From the NCBI RefSeq assembly GCF_003944795.1, contig NZ_RWBG01000001.1:868001-932000 (forward strand): a DNA stretch of 64,000 nt, in the 5' to 3' direction. The notes under the pieces are model-generated. The model saw only the letters and a program-made list of their open reading frames with translations. It ran no database searches and was not told the DNA's origin. This document shows, piece after piece, positions 36,711 through 47,316 of this stretch (its first letter is position 1; every line of letters begins with the position of its first letter). Source of the DNA: Mangrovimonas spongiae. GTDB taxonomy: Bacteria; Bacteroidota; Bacteroidia; Flavobacteriales; Flavobacteriaceae. A program made the translations under genes and the position numbers.

Positions 36711-36830
36711 TTTATATTTTATTTGAATTAGTCTACGCCAAAAATCATAATAAAAAGTTAATTAAACAATAAATAAGGGTTAAAATTTTGAATTTTTTTG
36801 CGAAAATCACCGTGTGAAGCTAAAGTTTTC

Positions 36831-38528
36831 CTAAAAAAATGAAGTTAAGCTTAGGTGTACTTGAGAGTTTGAAAACTTGAAGTTTTGGGTTTCAGTTTTG
36901 CCGTTGGCGTAGTTAAATTTTAATAGTCCTGCTTTTGTTAATATGCCAAAACCTAATCCAAAACCGTAAAGCTTTTCTTTTTGGTTTGCTATATCATTTT
37001 CTAAGTAAGAGAAATCTATAATGGTATGAAGGTAAATGCTTTGACTTAGCAAATATCTGTATTCCGTATTAAGGATACCATATAAATTTGCAGACAGGCT
37101 GTTTTCTTTAAATCCTCTAATGGAATTTATTCCTCCAAACCGGTAGAGTTCGTTTTCTAAATAATTATTGGAGATTAAATAGCCGCCATTTGCTCTTAAG
37201 AAAATACTGTTTTTCCGGTTTAAATTAAAGGTTTTATAAGTGTCGATAAATAAATCATGTTGTTCGTGTTTTTCTTCATTATTTCTATATCCTGTCCCGA
37301 ATTCTAGGTTTATATATGTGGAAATAGGGAATAAACGATTATTTGTTTGAAGGTTTTGGTGTAGGTAGCCTATGCTGTAGAAAAAGGATTCGTAATCTTC
37401 AATAGGTGTAAAATTGCTGGTGTTACTTAATAAGTTATTTGACTTTATTGATTTTATCCCCGCCGATATTTCATTTTTTGTATTTAACTGATATAAAAGT
37501 TTGACGTTTTGCGATGCTGTTGTAAATGAGGAGTCTTTTTTAAATAAGTTTAATTGTAATTGGGCTCCTATTGGAGAGTTAAAAAGATACGGTATTTTTA
37601 AGTTAGCATTAAACGTGCGTTGGTCGTTTTCATCACTTTTATATATTAAGGAGAACGATTCACCTAAATTTAGATTATTGTTTAAATCGAGGTTAAGGTA
37701 GCCATTAAATTCTAAGTTGCCGTTTTCTTCATTTGTTCCAAAACCTAAAAAGCCATCAAAATTATTGCTTTTGGTTTTTTTAAGATATACATATAATATA
37801 GTAGAGTCTTTGGTGAATAAAACTTCAGGATCTTTAATTTGACTCGAAAATCGAAGCTGATTTAAATTAGATAGTTGTTGTTTAATTTTATTTAAATTGA
37901 ATACGTTCCCTTCTTTAATTTTTAGATTATGCTTTAAGTATGCCTTTGGGAATTTTTCATAACCTTTAATTATAATCTTGTCAATTTTTCTACTCTCTGT
38001 TTTTTGAGTTATGTCCAAATTGGCTTCTAGGATGTTTTTATTTATAAATTGTTTTGTCAGTTTTACTGTCGAAAATGGGTCTCCCGATTCAATTATCTTG
38101 GCACTTAGTTGTTCGAGTGTGTTTTGAGTTTGTTCGAAAGGGATTGTAATATAATTCTCAAAAACTTCACTATTAGTAATGTTGTTAAGGTGTGTTTTGA
38201 TGTTGTGCTCTTTGTTGTTAAAGAAAATTTTTACCGAATCAATTTTGCTTCCTAGCAACATCTTGCAGGTTACAAGACTGTCGTGCTTTTTTTTAACGTT
38301 GTAAACTTTTGCTTCTATAAACCCACTTTTAATGAGTTTGGATTTTAAACTGTCGATTTCGTTGATTGCGGATTTAAAATTATCGTGAGTGGTTTTGTAT
38401 CCTGTTTGGTGTATAATTTGTGTCTCTAAGCTATCTTTGCTGGTAATTTTTAATTTTAAGTTTTGGCTAAAACCTAAATCAATATTTACACAGTATATAA
38501 TAAGGAGTAAAATAAAAGTTCTAAACAC
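36831..38528 (-). CDS. BamA/TamA-like (Omp85 family) outer-membrane protein
   Basis: A 565-residue protein with a signal peptide (to about residue 22), POTRA-like repeats in the first half (RKIDKIIIKGYEKFPKAYLKHNLKIKEGNVFN, residues about 180-215) and an Omp85-type barrel in the second half. The barrel contains the family FRFGG-like signature as YRFGGINSIRGFKENS and ends LHLSLTSFF with a terminal Phe. Such proteins insert or export others through the outer membrane. It is smaller than BamA. It lies divergent from the str operon and follows no obvious partner. Confidence 0.85.
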   Translation of the reverse strand: MFRTFILLLIIYCVNIDLGFSQNLKLKITSKDSLETQIIHQTGYKTTHDNFKSAINEIDSLKSKLIKSGFIEAKVYNVKKKHDSLVTCKMLLGSKIDSVKIFFNNKEHNIKTHLNNITNSEVFENYITIPFEQTQNTLEQLSAKIIESGDPFSTVKLTKQFINKNILEANLDITQKTESRKIDKIIIKGYEKFPKAYLKHNLKIKEGNVFNLNKIKQQLSNLNQLRFSSQIKDPEVLFTKDSTILYVYLKKTKSNNFDGFLGFGTNEENGNLEFNGYLNLDLNNNLNLGESFSLIYKSDENDQRTFNANLKIPYLFNSPIGAQLQLNLFKKDSSFTTASQNVKLLYQLNTKNEISAGIKSIKSNNLLSNTSNFTPIEDYESFFYSIGYLHQNLQTNNRLFPISTYINLEFGTGYRNNEEKHEQHDLFIDTYKTFNLNRKNSIFLRANGGYLISNNYLENELYRFGGINSIRGFKENSLSANLYGILNTEYRYLLSQSIYLHTIIDFSYLENDIANQKEKLYGFGLGFGILTKAGLLKFNYANGKTETQNFKFSNSQVHLSLTSFF

Positions 38529-38631
38529 GTTTTAAAGCAGGGTTTGGTGTGTAAAGCTAACGTAAAATGTAATTATATGATATGAAAGGCGTGTCAAAAT
38601 TTTAATTCGCTTGAAAATTAATGTAATAACA

Positions 38632-38662
38632 TTTGAAAAATTAATTTTTATTTCTACCTTTG
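38632..38662 (+). promoter_or_regulatory. Main promoter of the str ribosomal operon
   Basis: TTTG (38632-38635), 19 bases, TACCTTTG (38655-38662), then CAGCC. This matches the Bacteroidota housekeeping promoter consensus TTTG-N19-TAnnTTTG exactly. Transcription should begin near 38668, and the leader then carries a CCCTC/GAGGG hairpin at about 38666-38681. Confidence 0.85.
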
Positions 38663-38665
38663 CAG

Positions 38666-38681
38666 CCCTCAAAAGTGAGGG
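38666..38681 (+). promoter_or_regulatory. Leader hairpin ahead of rpsL
   Basis: CCCTCAAAAGTGAGGG forms a five-base-pair hairpin right at the expected 5' end of the str transcript. It could protect the mRNA end or serve in S7/S12-type feedback; the role is not shown. Confidence 0.45.
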
Positions 38682-38706
38682 TTAAAATAATTTTATATAG
38701 AAATAT

Positions 38707-39081
38707 ATGCCAACAATTTCACAATTAGTACGAAAAGGAAGAGCCAAAATAACCAAGAAGAGTAAATCGGCTGCTTTAGATTCGTGTCCACAAAGACGTG
38801 GGGTTTGTACGCGTGTATATACGACTACACCAAAAAAACCTAACTCAGCAATGCGTAAAGTTGCAAGGGTAAGGTTAACTAATGGTAAAGAAGTAAACGC
38901 ATACATCCCAGGAGAAGGACACAATTTACAAGAGCACTCGATAGTATTGGTTAGAGGTGGAAGGGTAAAAGATTTACCAGGTGTTAGATATCACATTGTT
39001 CGTGGTGCATTGGATACCGCAGGTGTTCAAGGTAGAACGCAACGTAGATCTAAGTATGGTGCAAAACGCCCTAAGAAGTAA
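38707..39081 (+). CDS. rpsL: 30S ribosomal protein S12
   Basis: 124 residues starting [20 protein letters not shown], with the decoding-centre loop [22 protein letters not shown] and [11 protein letters not shown]. It lies near the A site and is the usual place of streptomycin-resistance changes; the K in TPKKPNS is the wild-type residue. First gene of the str operon, 45 bases after the TACCTTTG box. Confidence 0.98.
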   Translation: MPTISQLVRKGRAKITKKSKSAALDSCPQRRGVCTRVYTTTPKKPNSAMRKVARVRLTNGKEVNAYIPGEGHNLQEHSIVLVRGGRVKDLPGVRYHIVRGALDTAGVQGRTQRRSKYGAKRPKK

Positions 39082-39103
39082 TTAAAAACTTTAAGAAGAA
39101 GAC

Positions 39104-39580
39104 ATGAGAAAAAGACAAGCGAAAAAAAGGCCTCTTTTGCCGGATCCACGTTTTAACGACCAGTTAGTAACTCGTTTCGTTAATATGATGATGTGGGATG
39201 GGAAGAAGTCTGTGGCTTTTAAAGTGTTTTACGAAGCAATAGATATCGTAGAGCAAAAGAAAACAGATGACGAAAAAACAGCTTTAGAAATATGGAAAGA
39301 TGCACTTTCAAATGTGATGCCACACGTAGAAGTACGTAGTCGTCGTGTAGGTGGTGCAACATTTCAAATTCCAATGCAAATTCGTCCAGACCGTAAAGTG
39401 TCAACTGCTATGAAGTGGTTAATTAACTTTTCGAGAAAAAGAAACGAAAAATCAATGCCTCAAAAATTAGCTGCTGAGATTTTAGCTGCAGCTAAAGAAG
39501 AAGGTGCTGCCGTTAAGAAACGTTTAGATACTCACCGAATGGCAGAAGCAAACAAAGCATTCTCTCACTTTAGATTCTAA
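39104..39580 (+). CDS. rpsG: 30S ribosomal protein S7
   Basis: 158 residues, [19 protein letters not shown] at the start and the helix-rich body with [13 protein letters not shown] and [14 protein letters not shown]7 starts assembly of the 30S head and, in E. coli, represses the str operon. It follows rpsL by 22 bases. Confidence 0.98.
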   Translation: MRKRQAKKRPLLPDPRFNDQLVTRFVNMMMWDGKKSVAFKVFYEAIDIVEQKKTDDEKTALEIWKDALSNVMPHVEVRSRRVGGATFQIPMQIRPDRKVSTAMKWLINFSRKRNEKSMPQKLAAEILAAAKEEGAAVKKRLDTHRMAEANKAFSHFRF

Positions 39581-39588
39581 AATATAAA

Positions 39589-41721
39589 ATGGCACAAAGA
39601 GATTTAAAATATACAAGAAATATAGGGATTGCCGCTCATATTGATGCAGGTAAAACAACAACTACAGAGCGTATTCTTTTCTATACAGGAGTTTCTCATA
39701 AAATAGGTGAAGTGCACGATGGTGCTGCAACTATGGACTGGATGGAACAAGAGCAAGAAAGAGGTATTACCATTACTTCGGCTGCAACAACTTGTACTTG
39801 GAAATTCCCAATGGAAAATGCTAAAGAATTACCAGATACAAAAGGATACCATTTTAACATTATTGATACTCCAGGACACGTTGATTTTACCGTAGAGGTA
39901 AACCGTTCGTTAAGAGTATTAGATGGTTTAGTGTTCTTGTTTAGTGCTGTTGATGGTGTTGAGCCACAATCAGAAACTAACTGGAGATTAGCAGATAACT
40001 ACAAAGTACCACGTATGGGATTTGTTAACAAGATGGACCGTCAAGGATCTAACTTTTTAGCAGTATGCCAACAAGTAAAAGATATGCTAGGGTCTAACGC
40101 CGTACCAATTGTATTACCAATTGGTGATGAAGCAGACTTTAGAGGTATTGTAGATTTAGTAAAAAACAGAGCTATCGTTTGGCATGAGGATAATTTCGGT
40201 TCTACGTTTGACGTAATCGATATTCCTGAAGACATGAAAGACGAAGTAAAAGAATATAGAGCAAACCTTATCGAGGAAGTAGCTGGATACGACGAAAATC
40301 TTCTAGAAAAATTCATGGAAGATGAAGAGTCTATCACAGAAGATGAAATCCACGCAGCATTACGTGCAGCAGTTATGGATATGTCTATTATTCCAATGAT
40401 TTGTGGTTCGGCATTTAAGAACAAAGGTGTACAGTTTTTATTAGATGCTGTTTGCCGTTACTTGCCTTCACCAGTAGATAAGGATGCTATCGTGGGTACA
40501 GATCCAAATACAGGAGAAGATACAACACGTAAACCAGATGTAACAGCGCCTTTTTCAGCGTTAGCATTTAAAATTGCAACCGATCCTTTTGTTGGTCGTT
40601 TAGCTTTCTTCCGTGCATACTCTGGTAGATTAGATGCAGGTTCTTATGTGTTAAATAACCGTTCTGGTAAAAAAGAGCGTATTTCACGTATTTACCAAAT
40701 GCATTCAAACAAGCAAAATGCAATCGAATATATTGAAGCAGGAGATATTGGAGCTGCAGTAGGATTTAAAGATATTAAAACAGGTGATACATTATCAGAT
40801 GAAAAATCACCAATCGTTTTAGAATCTATGGAATTCCCAGACCCAGTAATTGGTATCGCTGTTGAGCCTAAAACTAAGGCCGATGTAGATAAATTAGGTA
40901 TGGCTTTAGCTAAATTAGCAGAAGAAGATCCTACATTTACTGCAAGAACAGACGAAGCTTCAGGACAAACAATTATATCAGGAATGGGTGAGCTTCACTT
41001 AGATATTATTGTAGATCGCCTTAAACGTGAATTTAAAGTAGAGGTTAACCAAGGTCAACCTCAAGTAGAGTACAAAGAAGCCGTAACACAAAGAGCTGAA
41101 CACAGAGAAACTTACAAGAAACAATCTGGTGGTCGTGGTAAATTCGCAGATATCGTATTTACTCTTGAACCAGCTGAAGAAGGTAAGCAAGGTCTTGAGT
41201 TTGTCTCTGAAATTAAAGGTGGTAACGTACCAAAAGAATTCATTCCTTCTGTAGAAAAAGGATTTAAAATGGCTATGCAAAACGGTCCATTAGCAGGATA
41301 CGAAGTAGATGCTATGAAAGTTACTTTAACAGATGGATCTTATCACGATGTGGATTCAGATCAATTATCATTCGAATTGGCTGCTAAATTAGGATTTAAA
41401 GCTGCTGCAAAAGCTGCAAAAGCTGTAATCATGGAGCCAATCATGAAATTAGAAGTGTTAACTCCTGAAGAAAACATGGGAGATATTGTTGGAGACCTTA
41501 ACCGTCGTCGTGGCCAAGTTAATAACATGAGCGACAGAGCAGGTTCTAAAGTAATAAAGGCAGATGTGCCATTATCTGAAATGTTTGGATATGTAACATC
41601 GTTACGTACTTTATCATCTGGTAGAGCAACATCTACTATGGAATTTTCACATTATGCAGAAACACCTTCTAACATTGCAGAAGAAGTGATTAAAGCTGCG
41701 CAAGGAGGAGTTGAAGCTTAA
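39589..41721 (+). CDS. fusA: Elongation factor G
   Basis: A 710-residue translocation GTPase: G1 [13 protein letters not shown], switch [11 protein letters not shown]4 NKMDR, domain II onwards with [10 protein letters not shown], and domain IV with GRGKFADI and [15 protein letters not shown]. Length and domains are normal. It follows rpsG by eight bases. In contrast to enteric bacteria no tuf gene follows; the next gene is rpsJ. Confidence 0.98.
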   Translation: MAQRDLKYTRNIGIAAHIDAGKTTTTERILFYTGVSHKIGEVHDGAATMDWMEQEQERGITITSAATTCTWKFPMENAKELPDTKGYHFNIIDTPGHVDFTVEVNRSLRVLDGLVFLFSAVDGVEPQSETNWRLADNYKVPRMGFVNKMDRQGSNFLAVCQQVKDMLGSNAVPIVLPIGDEADFRGIVDLVKNRAIVWHEDNFGSTFDVIDIPEDMKDEVKEYRANLIEEVAGYDENLLEKFMEDEESITEDEIHAALRAAVMDMSIIPMICGSAFKNKGVQFLLDAVCRYLPSPVDKDAIVGTDPNTGEDTTRKPDVTAPFSALAFKIATDPFVGRLAFFRAYSGRLDAGSYVLNNRSGKKERISRIYQMHSNKQNAIEYIEAGDIGAAVGFKDIKTGDTLSDEKSPIVLESMEFPDPVIGIAVEPKTKADVDKLGMALAKLAEEDPTFTARTDEASGQTIISGMGELHLDIIVDRLKREFKVEVNQGQPQVEYKEAVTQRAEHRETYKKQSGGRGKFADIVFTLEPAEEGKQGLEFVSEIKGGNVPKEFIPSVEKGFKMAMQNGPLAGYEVDAMKVTLTDGSYHDVDSDQLSFELAAKLGFKAAAKAAKAVIMEPIMKLEVLTPEENMGDIVGDLNRRRGQVNNMSDRAGSKVIKADVPLSEMFGYVTSLRTLSSGRATSTMEFSHYAETPSNIAEEVIKAAQGGVEA

Positions 41722-41732
41722 ATTTTACGAAA

Positions 41733-42038
41733 ATGAGTCAAAAAATTAGAATAAAACTAAAATCATACGATCACAACTTAGTAGATAAATCTGCTGATAA
41801 GATTGTAAAAACAGTAAAAAGCACTGGAGCTGTAGTAACGGGACCAATTCCATTACCAACACACAAGAAAATTTTTACTGTACTACGTTCACCACACGTA
41901 AACAAAAAATCTAGAGAGCAATTTCAATTAAGTTCTTACAAAAGATTACTTGATATCTATAGCTCGTCATCAAAAACTATCGATGCTTTGATGAAACTAG
42001 AGTTGCCAAGTGGTGTAGAAGTTGAGATTAAAGTATAA
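41733..42038 (+). CDS. rpsJ: 30S ribosomal protein S10
   Basis: 101 residues, [20 protein letters not shown] with [29 protein letters not shown]10 is in the 30S head and is also NusE, a transcription antitermination partner. It ends the str part. A 177-base gap with repeat sequence and a terminator-like hairpin separates it from rplC. Confidence 0.98.
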   Translation: MSQKIRIKLKSYDHNLVDKSADKIVKTVKSTGAVVTGPIPLPTHKKIFTVLRSPHVNKKSREQFQLSSYKRLLDIYSSSSKTIDALMKLELPSGVEVEIKV

Positions 42039-42042
42039 TCAC

Positions 42043-42131
42043 ACACCTGTGTAGGCAGGTATCTCTCAGAAAGAGATTCCCGCTTTCGCGAGAATGAAAA
42101 TGTCCCACCGATGCGGTCGCGGGAAAAACGG
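42043..42131. repeat. GC-rich intergenic repeat element between rpsJ and rplC
   Basis: The stretch holds several small inverted repeats: ACCTG..CAGGT, ATCTCT..AGAGAT, a CCCGCTTTCGCGAGAATGA segment and TCCC..GCGGGA. It is much richer in GC than its surroundings. The wording (GTAGGCAGGTATCTC, GATTCCCGCTTTCGCG) matches a dispersed Flavobacteriia intergenic repeat that I know by memory. Its presence inside an essential ribosomal transcript is unusual. Confidence 0.65.
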
Positions 42132-42140
42132 TAAAAATAC

Positions 42141-42179
42141 ATTTCAGGGTTGAAAAGTATTTTGACCCTGAAATTTTTT
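42141..42179 (+). terminator. Terminator- or attenuator-like hairpin ahead of rplC
   Basis: ATTTCAGGGT pairs with ACCCTGAAAT over ten bases around a 14-base loop and is followed by a T run. It has the form of an intrinsic terminator, 37 bases before the rplC ATG. No TAnnTTTG box follows it, so rplC and its 20-odd downstream genes appear to depend on read-through, as expected of an attenuator. Confidence 0.7.
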
Positions 42180-42215
42180 AAATAAGTAAGTAATAATAAA
42201 TTTTAATTAATAATT

Positions 42216-42833
42216 ATGTCTGGGTTAATAGGAAAAAAAATCGGTATGACCAGCATTTTCGATGACAATGGAAAGAACATTCCATGTACAGTTATCCAAG
42301 CTGGACCATGTATCGTTACCCAAGTCAGAACTGACGAAGTTGATGGCTACAACGCTGTTCAATTAGGTTTCGATGACGCGACAGAAAAAAGTGCTACAAA
42401 AGCAGACTTAGGTCATGCTAAAAAAGCAGGTACTTCTGTAAAACGCAAAGTTGTTGAATTTAAAGGTTTTGATGAGGAGTACAAGTTAGGCGATGCTATT
42501 ACAGTAGAGCATTTTGCTGAAGGAGAATTTGTTGATGTTTCAGGTACATCAAAAGGTAAAGGATTCCAAGGTGTTGTTAAAAGACACGGTTTTGGTGGAG
42601 TTGGTCAAGCAACACACGGTCAACATAACCGTTTAAGAGCTCCTGGATCTATTGGTGCTGCATCATATCCTGCACGTGTATTTAAAGGTATGCGAATGGC
42701 CGGAAGAATGGGTGGCGAGAAAGTGAAAGTTCAAAATTTAAGAGTTTTAAAAGTAGTTCCAGAAAAGAACTTACTTGTTGTTAAAGGATGCGTTCCTGGA
42801 CACAAAAACGCTTATGTAATTGTAAGAAAGTAA
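42216..42833 (+). CDS. rplC: 50S ribosomal protein L3
   Basis: 205 residues, [20 protein letters not shown] start, and the conserved loop [25 protein letters not shown] that reaches the peptidyl-transferase centre. L3 starts 50S assembly. Its TAA shares its last A with the rplD ATG (TAATG), so the two are translationally coupled. Confidence 0.98.
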   Translation: MSGLIGKKIGMTSIFDDNGKNIPCTVIQAGPCIVTQVRTDEVDGYNAVQLGFDDATEKSATKADLGHAKKAGTSVKRKVVEFKGFDEEYKLGDAITVEHFAEGEFVDVSGTSKGKGFQGVVKRHGFGGVGQATHGQHNRLRAPGSIGAASYPARVFKGMRMAGRMGGEKVKVQNLRVLKVVPEKNLLVVKGCVPGHKNAYVIVRK

Positions 42834-43462
42834 TGAAAGTAGCAGTTTTAGATATAAACGGAAAAGACACAGGAAGAAAGGTTGAACTTTCTAAAGATGT
42901 GTTTGCTATAGAGCCAAACAACCATGCTGTTTATTTAGACGTGAAGCAATATTTAGCTAATCAACGTCAAGGAACACACAAGGCTAAGGAAAGAGCAGAA
43001 ATTGCTGGAAGTACACGTAAAATTAAAAAACAAAAAGGTACTGGTACTGCAAGAGCAGGAAGTATTAAATCTGGTGTTTTTAAAGGTGGTGGACGTATGT
43101 TTGGTCCAAGACCTAGAAATTACGGGTTTAAATTAAACAAAAACCTTAAACGTTTAGCACGTAAATCAGCTTTAACAATTAAAGCAAATGAGAAAGCGAT
43201 TACAGTACTAGAAGACTTAAACTTTGAAACTCCAAAAACAAAAGAGTTCAAAGCAGTGCTAAAAGCCTTAAGCCTAGATGATAAAAAATCACTCTTTGTG
43301 TTGGGAGCGTCAAATAATAATGTATATTTGTCGTCACGTAATTTACAAGGGCACGAAGTTGTAAATAGCTCTGAATTAAGCACTTATAAGATTGTTAATG
43401 CAAATCAAGTAGTGCTTTTTGAGAGTTCATTAGAAGGAATTGAAACGAATTTAAGTAAATAA
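42833..43462 (+). CDS. rplD: 50S ribosomal protein L4
   Basis: 209 residues starting [13 protein letters not shown] at the ATG that overlaps the rplC stop; a longer frame from 42788 lies inside rplC and is rejected. The tunnel loop is seen in [19 protein letters not shown]...[14 protein letters not shown]4 in E. coli represses the S10 operon by causing termination in its leader, so it is the natural candidate to act on the hairpin at 42141-42179. Confidence 0.97.
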   Translation: MKVAVLDINGKDTGRKVELSKDVFAIEPNNHAVYLDVKQYLANQRQGTHKAKERAEIAGSTRKIKKQKGTGTARAGSIKSGVFKGGGRMFGPRPRNYGFKLNKNLKRLARKSALTIKANEKAITVLEDLNFETPKTKEFKAVLKALSLDDKKSLFVLGASNNNVYLSSRNLQGHEVVNSSELSTYKIVNANQVVLFESSLEGIETNLSK

Positions 43463-43468
43463 GGAACC

Positions 43469-43759
43469 ATGAACATCTTAATAAAACCTATAATCACAGA
43501 AAAAGCGACCACTCAAAGTGAGACTTTGAATGCTTATGCTTTTGAGGTGAATACAAAGGCGAACAAGATAGAAATTAAAGAAGCGGTAGAAGCTGCTTAT
43601 GGTGTTTCTGTTGAAAAAGTTCGTACGATAAATGTCCGCCCAGAAAGAAGTACTCGTTATACAAAAACGGGAATTCAAAACGGAAAAACAAAAGCTATTA
43701 AAAAAGCTATTGTTCAAGTGGCGGAAGGTGAGATTATTGATTTATACAGTAATATGTAA
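43469..43759 (+). CDS. rplW: 50S ribosomal protein L23
   Basis: 96 residues, MNILIKPIITEKATTQSE start and YAFEVNTKANKIEIKEAVEAAYGV, the family core. L23 sits at the tunnel exit and binds trigger factor and SRP. It lies six bases after rplD. Confidence 0.97.
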   Translation: MNILIKPIITEKATTQSETLNAYAFEVNTKANKIEIKEAVEAAYGVSVEKVRTINVRPERSTRYTKTGIQNGKTKAIKKAIVQVAEGEIIDLYSNM

Positions 43760-43769
43760 ATAGACTAAA

Positions 43770-44597
43770 ATGTCAGTAAAGAAATTAAAACCAATCACGC
43801 CAGGTCAGCGTTTTAGAGTAGTTAATGGGTATGACGCCATTACTACTGATAAGCCGGAGAAAAGTTTACTTGCTCCGAAAAAAAGATCTGGTGGTAGAAA
43901 CAGTCAAGGAAAAATGACCATGCGCTACATAGGTGGTGGTCATAAGAAACGTTATCGTATCATCGATTTTAAACGTAACAAAGCAGGAGTATCTGCAGAA
44001 GTTATGTCTATCGAGTACGATCCAAACAGAACTGCATTCATCGCTTTATTAAAATATGAAGATGGTGAAAAGAGATATATTATCGCGCAAAACGGTCTTC
44101 AAGTTGGACAAAAAGTGGTTTCGAATACCGAAAATGTACCAACTGAAATCGGTAACGCTATGCCATTAAATAAAATTCCATTAGGAACAATTATTTCATG
44201 TGTTGAGTTAAGACCAGGACAAGGTGCTGTAATGGCGCGTTCAGCTGGAGCCTTTGCTCAATTAATGGCAAGAGAAGGTAGATTTGCTACTATTAAATTG
44301 CCTTCTGGAGAAACACGTATGGTTCCTGGATCTTGTATGGCAACAATAGGCGTTGTGTCAAATTCAGATCATCAATTACTTGTAGCTGGTAAAGCTGGTA
44401 GAACACGTTGGTTAGGTAGAAGACCAAGAACAAGACCAGTAGTAATGAACCCAGTTGATCACCCAATGGGTGGTGGTGAAGGACGTTCTTCTGGAGGACA
44501 CCCTCGCTCAAGAAAAGGATTGCCAGCTAAAGGTTATAGAACGCGTTCTAAAACTAAGGCAAGTAACAAATATATTGTAGAACGTAGAAAGAAATAA
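43770..44597 (+). CDS. rplB: 50S ribosomal protein L2
   Basis: 275 residues. The start [18 protein letters not shown], the [23 protein letters not shown] segment and the C-terminal [17 protein letters not shown] motif with the active-site-near histidine identify L2, needed for subunit joining and peptidyl transfer. Confidence 0.98.
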   Translation: MSVKKLKPITPGQRFRVVNGYDAITTDKPEKSLLAPKKRSGGRNSQGKMTMRYIGGGHKKRYRIIDFKRNKAGVSAEVMSIEYDPNRTAFIALLKYEDGEKRYIIAQNGLQVGQKVVSNTENVPTEIGNAMPLNKIPLGTIISCVELRPGQGAVMARSAGAFAQLMAREGRFATIKLPSGETRMVPGSCMATIGVVSNSDHQLLVAGKAGRTRWLGRRPRTRPVVMNPVDHPMGGGEGRSSGGHPRSRKGLPAKGYRTRSKTKASNKYIVERRKK

Positions 44598-44603
44598 TAA
44601 GAC

Positions 44604-44882
44604 ATGGCAAGATCATTAAAAAAAGGACCTTACGTTCATTATAAATTAGAAAGAAAAGTTCAGGCCAATGTTGAGTCTGGTAAGAAAACCGTAATCAAAA
44701 CTTGGTCAAGAGCCAGTATGATTACTCCAGATTTTGTTGGACAAACGATAGCTGTGCATAACGGACGTCAATTCGTGCCAGTATATGTAACAGAAAACAT
44801 GGTAGGACATAAATTAGGAGAATTTTCACCAACACGTTCATTCCGTGGACACGCTGGTGCTAAAAACAAAGGAAAAAGGTAA
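44604..44882 (+). CDS. rpsS: 30S ribosomal protein S19
   Basis: 92 residues, [19 protein letters not shown] start, with [42 protein letters not shown]-type body; the ending [19 protein letters not shown] is normal. S19 forms part of the 30S head with S13. Confidence 0.98.
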   Translation: MARSLKKGPYVHYKLERKVQANVESGKKTVIKTWSRASMITPDFVGQTIAVHNGRQFVPVYVTENMVGHKLGEFSPTRSFRGHAGAKNKGKR

Positions 44883-44888
44883 TAAGCT

Positions 44889-45296
44889 ATGGGAAGTCGT
44901 AAAAAACAAATGGCAGACGCTATTAAGGAACAGAAAAAGCAAATTGCTTTCGCTAAGCTTAATAACTGTCCTACGTCTCCAAGAAAAATGCGTTTAGTAG
45001 CTGATTTAGTAAGAGGCGAACGCGTGGAAAAAGCTCTAAATATCTTAAGATTTAGCCAAAAGGAGGCATCAAATCGTTTAGAGAAACTTTTATTATCGGC
45101 TATTGCCAACTGGCAAGCAAAAAATGAAGACGCCGATATTGAAGCAGCTGAGCTTTATGTGAAAGAAGTAAGAGTAGACGGAGGAGCAATGCTTAAAAGA
45201 TTGCGTCCAGCTCCACAAGGTCGTGCTCACAGAATTAGAAAACGTTCAAACCACGTTACATTAGTGGTGGATGCGAATAATAAAACACAAAGTTAA
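44889..45296 (+). CDS. rplV: 50S ribosomal protein L22
   Basis: 135 residues. The core [29 protein letters not shown] and the hairpin loop [29 protein letters not shown] line the exit tunnel; changes here can give macrolide resistance. It has a Bacteroidota-type N-terminal extension of about 20 residues ([18 protein letters not shown]). Confidence 0.97.
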   Translation: MGSRKKQMADAIKEQKKQIAFAKLNNCPTSPRKMRLVADLVRGERVEKALNILRFSQKEASNRLEKLLLSAIANWQAKNEDADIEAAELYVKEVRVDGGAMLKRLRPAPQGRAHRIRKRSNHVTLVVDANNKTQS

Positions 45297-45305
45297 GATA
45301 GAGGT

Positions 45306-46010
45306 ATGGGACAAAAAACAAATCCAATAGGAAACCGCTTAGGAATTATCAGAGGATGGGAATCTAACTGGTTCGGTGGCGACGATTATGGAGATAAACT
45401 TGCCGAAGACGACAAGATTAGAAAGTATATCCATGCACGTCTATCAAAAGCTAGTGTATCAAGAGTAATTATCGAGCGTACACTTAAACTTGTAACCGTT
45501 ACTATCACTACGGCTCGTCCAGGTATCATAATTGGTAAAGGCGGTCAAGAGGTAGACAAGTTAAAAGAAGAGCTTAAAAAAATTACAGGTAAAGAAGTTC
45601 AAATAAACATATTTGAAATTAAAAGACCGGAACTAGATGCGCACCTAGTAGCAGCAAGTATTGCACGTCAAATCGAGAATCGTATTTCTTACCGTCGTGC
45701 TATTAAAATGGCTATCGCTGCCACTATGAGAATGAATGCTGAAGGAATTAAAATTCAAATTAGTGGTCGTTTAAACGGCGCTGAAATGGCACGTAGCGAA
45801 CACTACAAAGAAGGACGTATTCCTTTATCAACATTTAGAGCCGATATTGATTATGCACTTGTAGAAGCACATACTACTTATGGTAGATTAGGTGTAAAAG
45901 TGTGGATCATGAAAGGTGAAGTATATGGAAAAAGAGAGCTTTCTCCGCTTGTTGGATTGTCTAAGAAGCAAGGAAAAGGTGGACGCGGAAAATCCCGTCG
46001 TAGAAAGTAA
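45306..46010 (+). CDS. rpsC: 30S ribosomal protein S3
   Basis: 234 residues: [22 protein letters not shown], the KH domain [18 protein letters not shown] and the C-terminal domain with [23 protein letters not shown]3 lines the mRNA entry site and has helicase activity together with S4 and S5. Confidence 0.98.
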   Translation: MGQKTNPIGNRLGIIRGWESNWFGGDDYGDKLAEDDKIRKYIHARLSKASVSRVIIERTLKLVTVTITTARPGIIIGKGGQEVDKLKEELKKITGKEVQINIFEIKRPELDAHLVAASIARQIENRISYRRAIKMAIAATMRMNAEGIKIQISGRLNGAEMARSEHYKEGRIPLSTFRADIDYALVEAHTTYGRLGVKVWIMKGEVYGKRELSPLVGLSKKQGKGGRGKSRRRK

Positions 46011-46030
46011 TTTTTTAAACAAGAAAGAAC

Positions 46031-46456
46031 ATGTTACAGCCTAAGAAAACAAAATTTCGTAAGCAACAAAAAGGACGCATGAAAGGAAATGCCGGAAGAG
46101 GGCATAGATTAACAAGCGGTTCTTTTGGAATAAAATCTTTAGACGCTAAGTTTATAACAGCACGTCAAATAGAAGCAGCGCGTATTGCCGCTACACGTTA
46201 CATGAAAAGAGAAGGATCTATCTGGATTAAAATATTCCCAGATAAGCCAATTACAAAGAAACCTCTTGAAGTACGTATGGGTAAAGGTAAAGGTGCCGTA
46301 GAATATTGGGCAGCAGTTGTTAAACCTGGTAGAATGTTGTTTGAAGTAGGTGGTGTACCTTTAGAAACAGCTAAAGAAGCATTACGATTAGCAGCACAAA
46401 AACTACCAGTAAGAACTAAGTTTGTTGTTGCAAGAGATTACGAACACGAAGCATAA
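46031..46456 (+). CDS. rplP: 50S ribosomal protein L16
   Basis: 141 residues, [19 protein letters not shown] start and [21 protein letters not shown]; the [11 protein letters not shown] segment near the A site is typical. It sits 13 bases ahead of rpmC. Confidence 0.98.
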   Translation: MLQPKKTKFRKQQKGRMKGNAGRGHRLTSGSFGIKSLDAKFITARQIEAARIAATRYMKREGSIWIKIFPDKPITKKPLEVRMGKGKGAVEYWAAVVKPGRMLFEVGGVPLETAKEALRLAAQKLPVRTKFVVARDYEHEA

Positions 46457-46469
46457 TTTATTTGATATT

Positions 46470-46661
46470 ATGAAACAATCAGAAATTAAAGAATTATCTG
46501 TTGCTGAGTTGCAAGAGAAACTTAGTGAAACAAAACAGAGCTATTCAGAGTTAAAAATGGCTCATACTATTTCTCCTTTAGAGAACCCAATTCAGTTACG
46601 TGCTGCAAGACGTACAGTAGCTAGAATTGCAACCGAATTAACTAAAAGAGATTTACAATAA
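46470..46661 (+). CDS. rpmC: 50S ribosomal protein L29
   Basis: 63 residues starting MKQSEIKELSVAELQEKL at ATG 46470; the longer frame from 46422 overlaps rplP and adds unrelated residues. Two-helix protein at the tunnel exit; RAARRTVARIATEL is the family end. Confidence 0.96.
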   Translation: MKQSEIKELSVAELQEKLSETKQSYSELKMAHTISPLENPIQLRAARRTVARIATELTKRDLQ

Positions 46662-46675
46662 TTCTGCAGTAGAAT

Positions 46676-46933
46676 ATGGAAACAAGAAATTTAAGAAAAG
46701 AACGTATAGGTGTAGTTACCAGTAATAAAATGCAGAAGTCGATTGTGGTTTCTGAGGTAAAAAAGGTAAAACACCCTATGTACGGAAAATTCGTATTAAA
46801 AACGAAAAAGTACGTTGCACACGACGAAACAAACGATTGTAACATTGGAGATACTGTAAAAATCATGGAAACAAAACCCATGAGTAAATCCAAATGTTGG
46901 AGATTAGTTGAAATAATTGAAAGAGCGAAGTAA
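46676..46933 (+). CDS. rpsQ: 30S ribosomal protein S17
   Basis: 85 residues, [20 protein letters not shown] with [10 protein letters not shown] and the ending [20 protein letters not shown], an OB-fold 16S rRNA-binding protein. It is two bases ahead of rplN. Confidence 0.98.
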   Translation: METRNLRKERIGVVTSNKMQKSIVVSEVKKVKHPMYGKFVLKTKKYVAHDETNDCNIGDTVKIMETKPMSKSKCWRLVEIIERAK

Positions 46934-46935
46934 TT

Positions 46936-47304
46936 ATGGTACAGACTGAATCAAGATTAAAAGTAGCAGATAACACCGGAGCTAAGGAAGTATTAACAAT
47001 ACGCGTTCTTGGTGGTACTAAAAGAAGATATGCCTCTGTAGGAGATAAAATAGTTGTTTCTGTAAAAGAAGCCACTCCTAACGGAAATATCAAAAAAGGT
47101 GCTGTCTCTACAGCAGTAGTAGTACGTACTGTAAAAGAAGTACGTCGTCCAGATGGATCTTATATTAGGTTCGACGATAATGCTTGTGTCCTTTTAAACC
47201 CACAAGGTGAAATGAGAGGAACACGTGTATTTGGACCTGTAGCAAGAGAACTTCGTGATAAACAATTCATGAAAATTGTATCATTAGCACCAGAAGTGCT
47301 TTAA
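46936..47304 (+). CDS. rplN: 50S ribosomal protein L14
   Basis: 122 residues, [27 protein letters not shown] start and [26 protein letters not shown] end, both diagnostic. L14 forms an inter-subunit bridge. Confidence 0.98.
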   Translation: MVQTESRLKVADNTGAKEVLTIRVLGGTKRRYASVGDKIVVSVKEATPNGNIKKGAVSTAVVVRTVKEVRRPDGSYIRFDDNACVLLNPQGEMRGTRVFGPVARELRDKQFMKIVSLAPEVL

Positions 47305-47316
47305 TGAAATTATAAA

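Noticed and set aside
36711-36830. Promoter for susC
   Set aside because: TATGATTTTTGG is near the consensus but has the wrong internal spacing, and no convincing -33 box was found, so it was not called.
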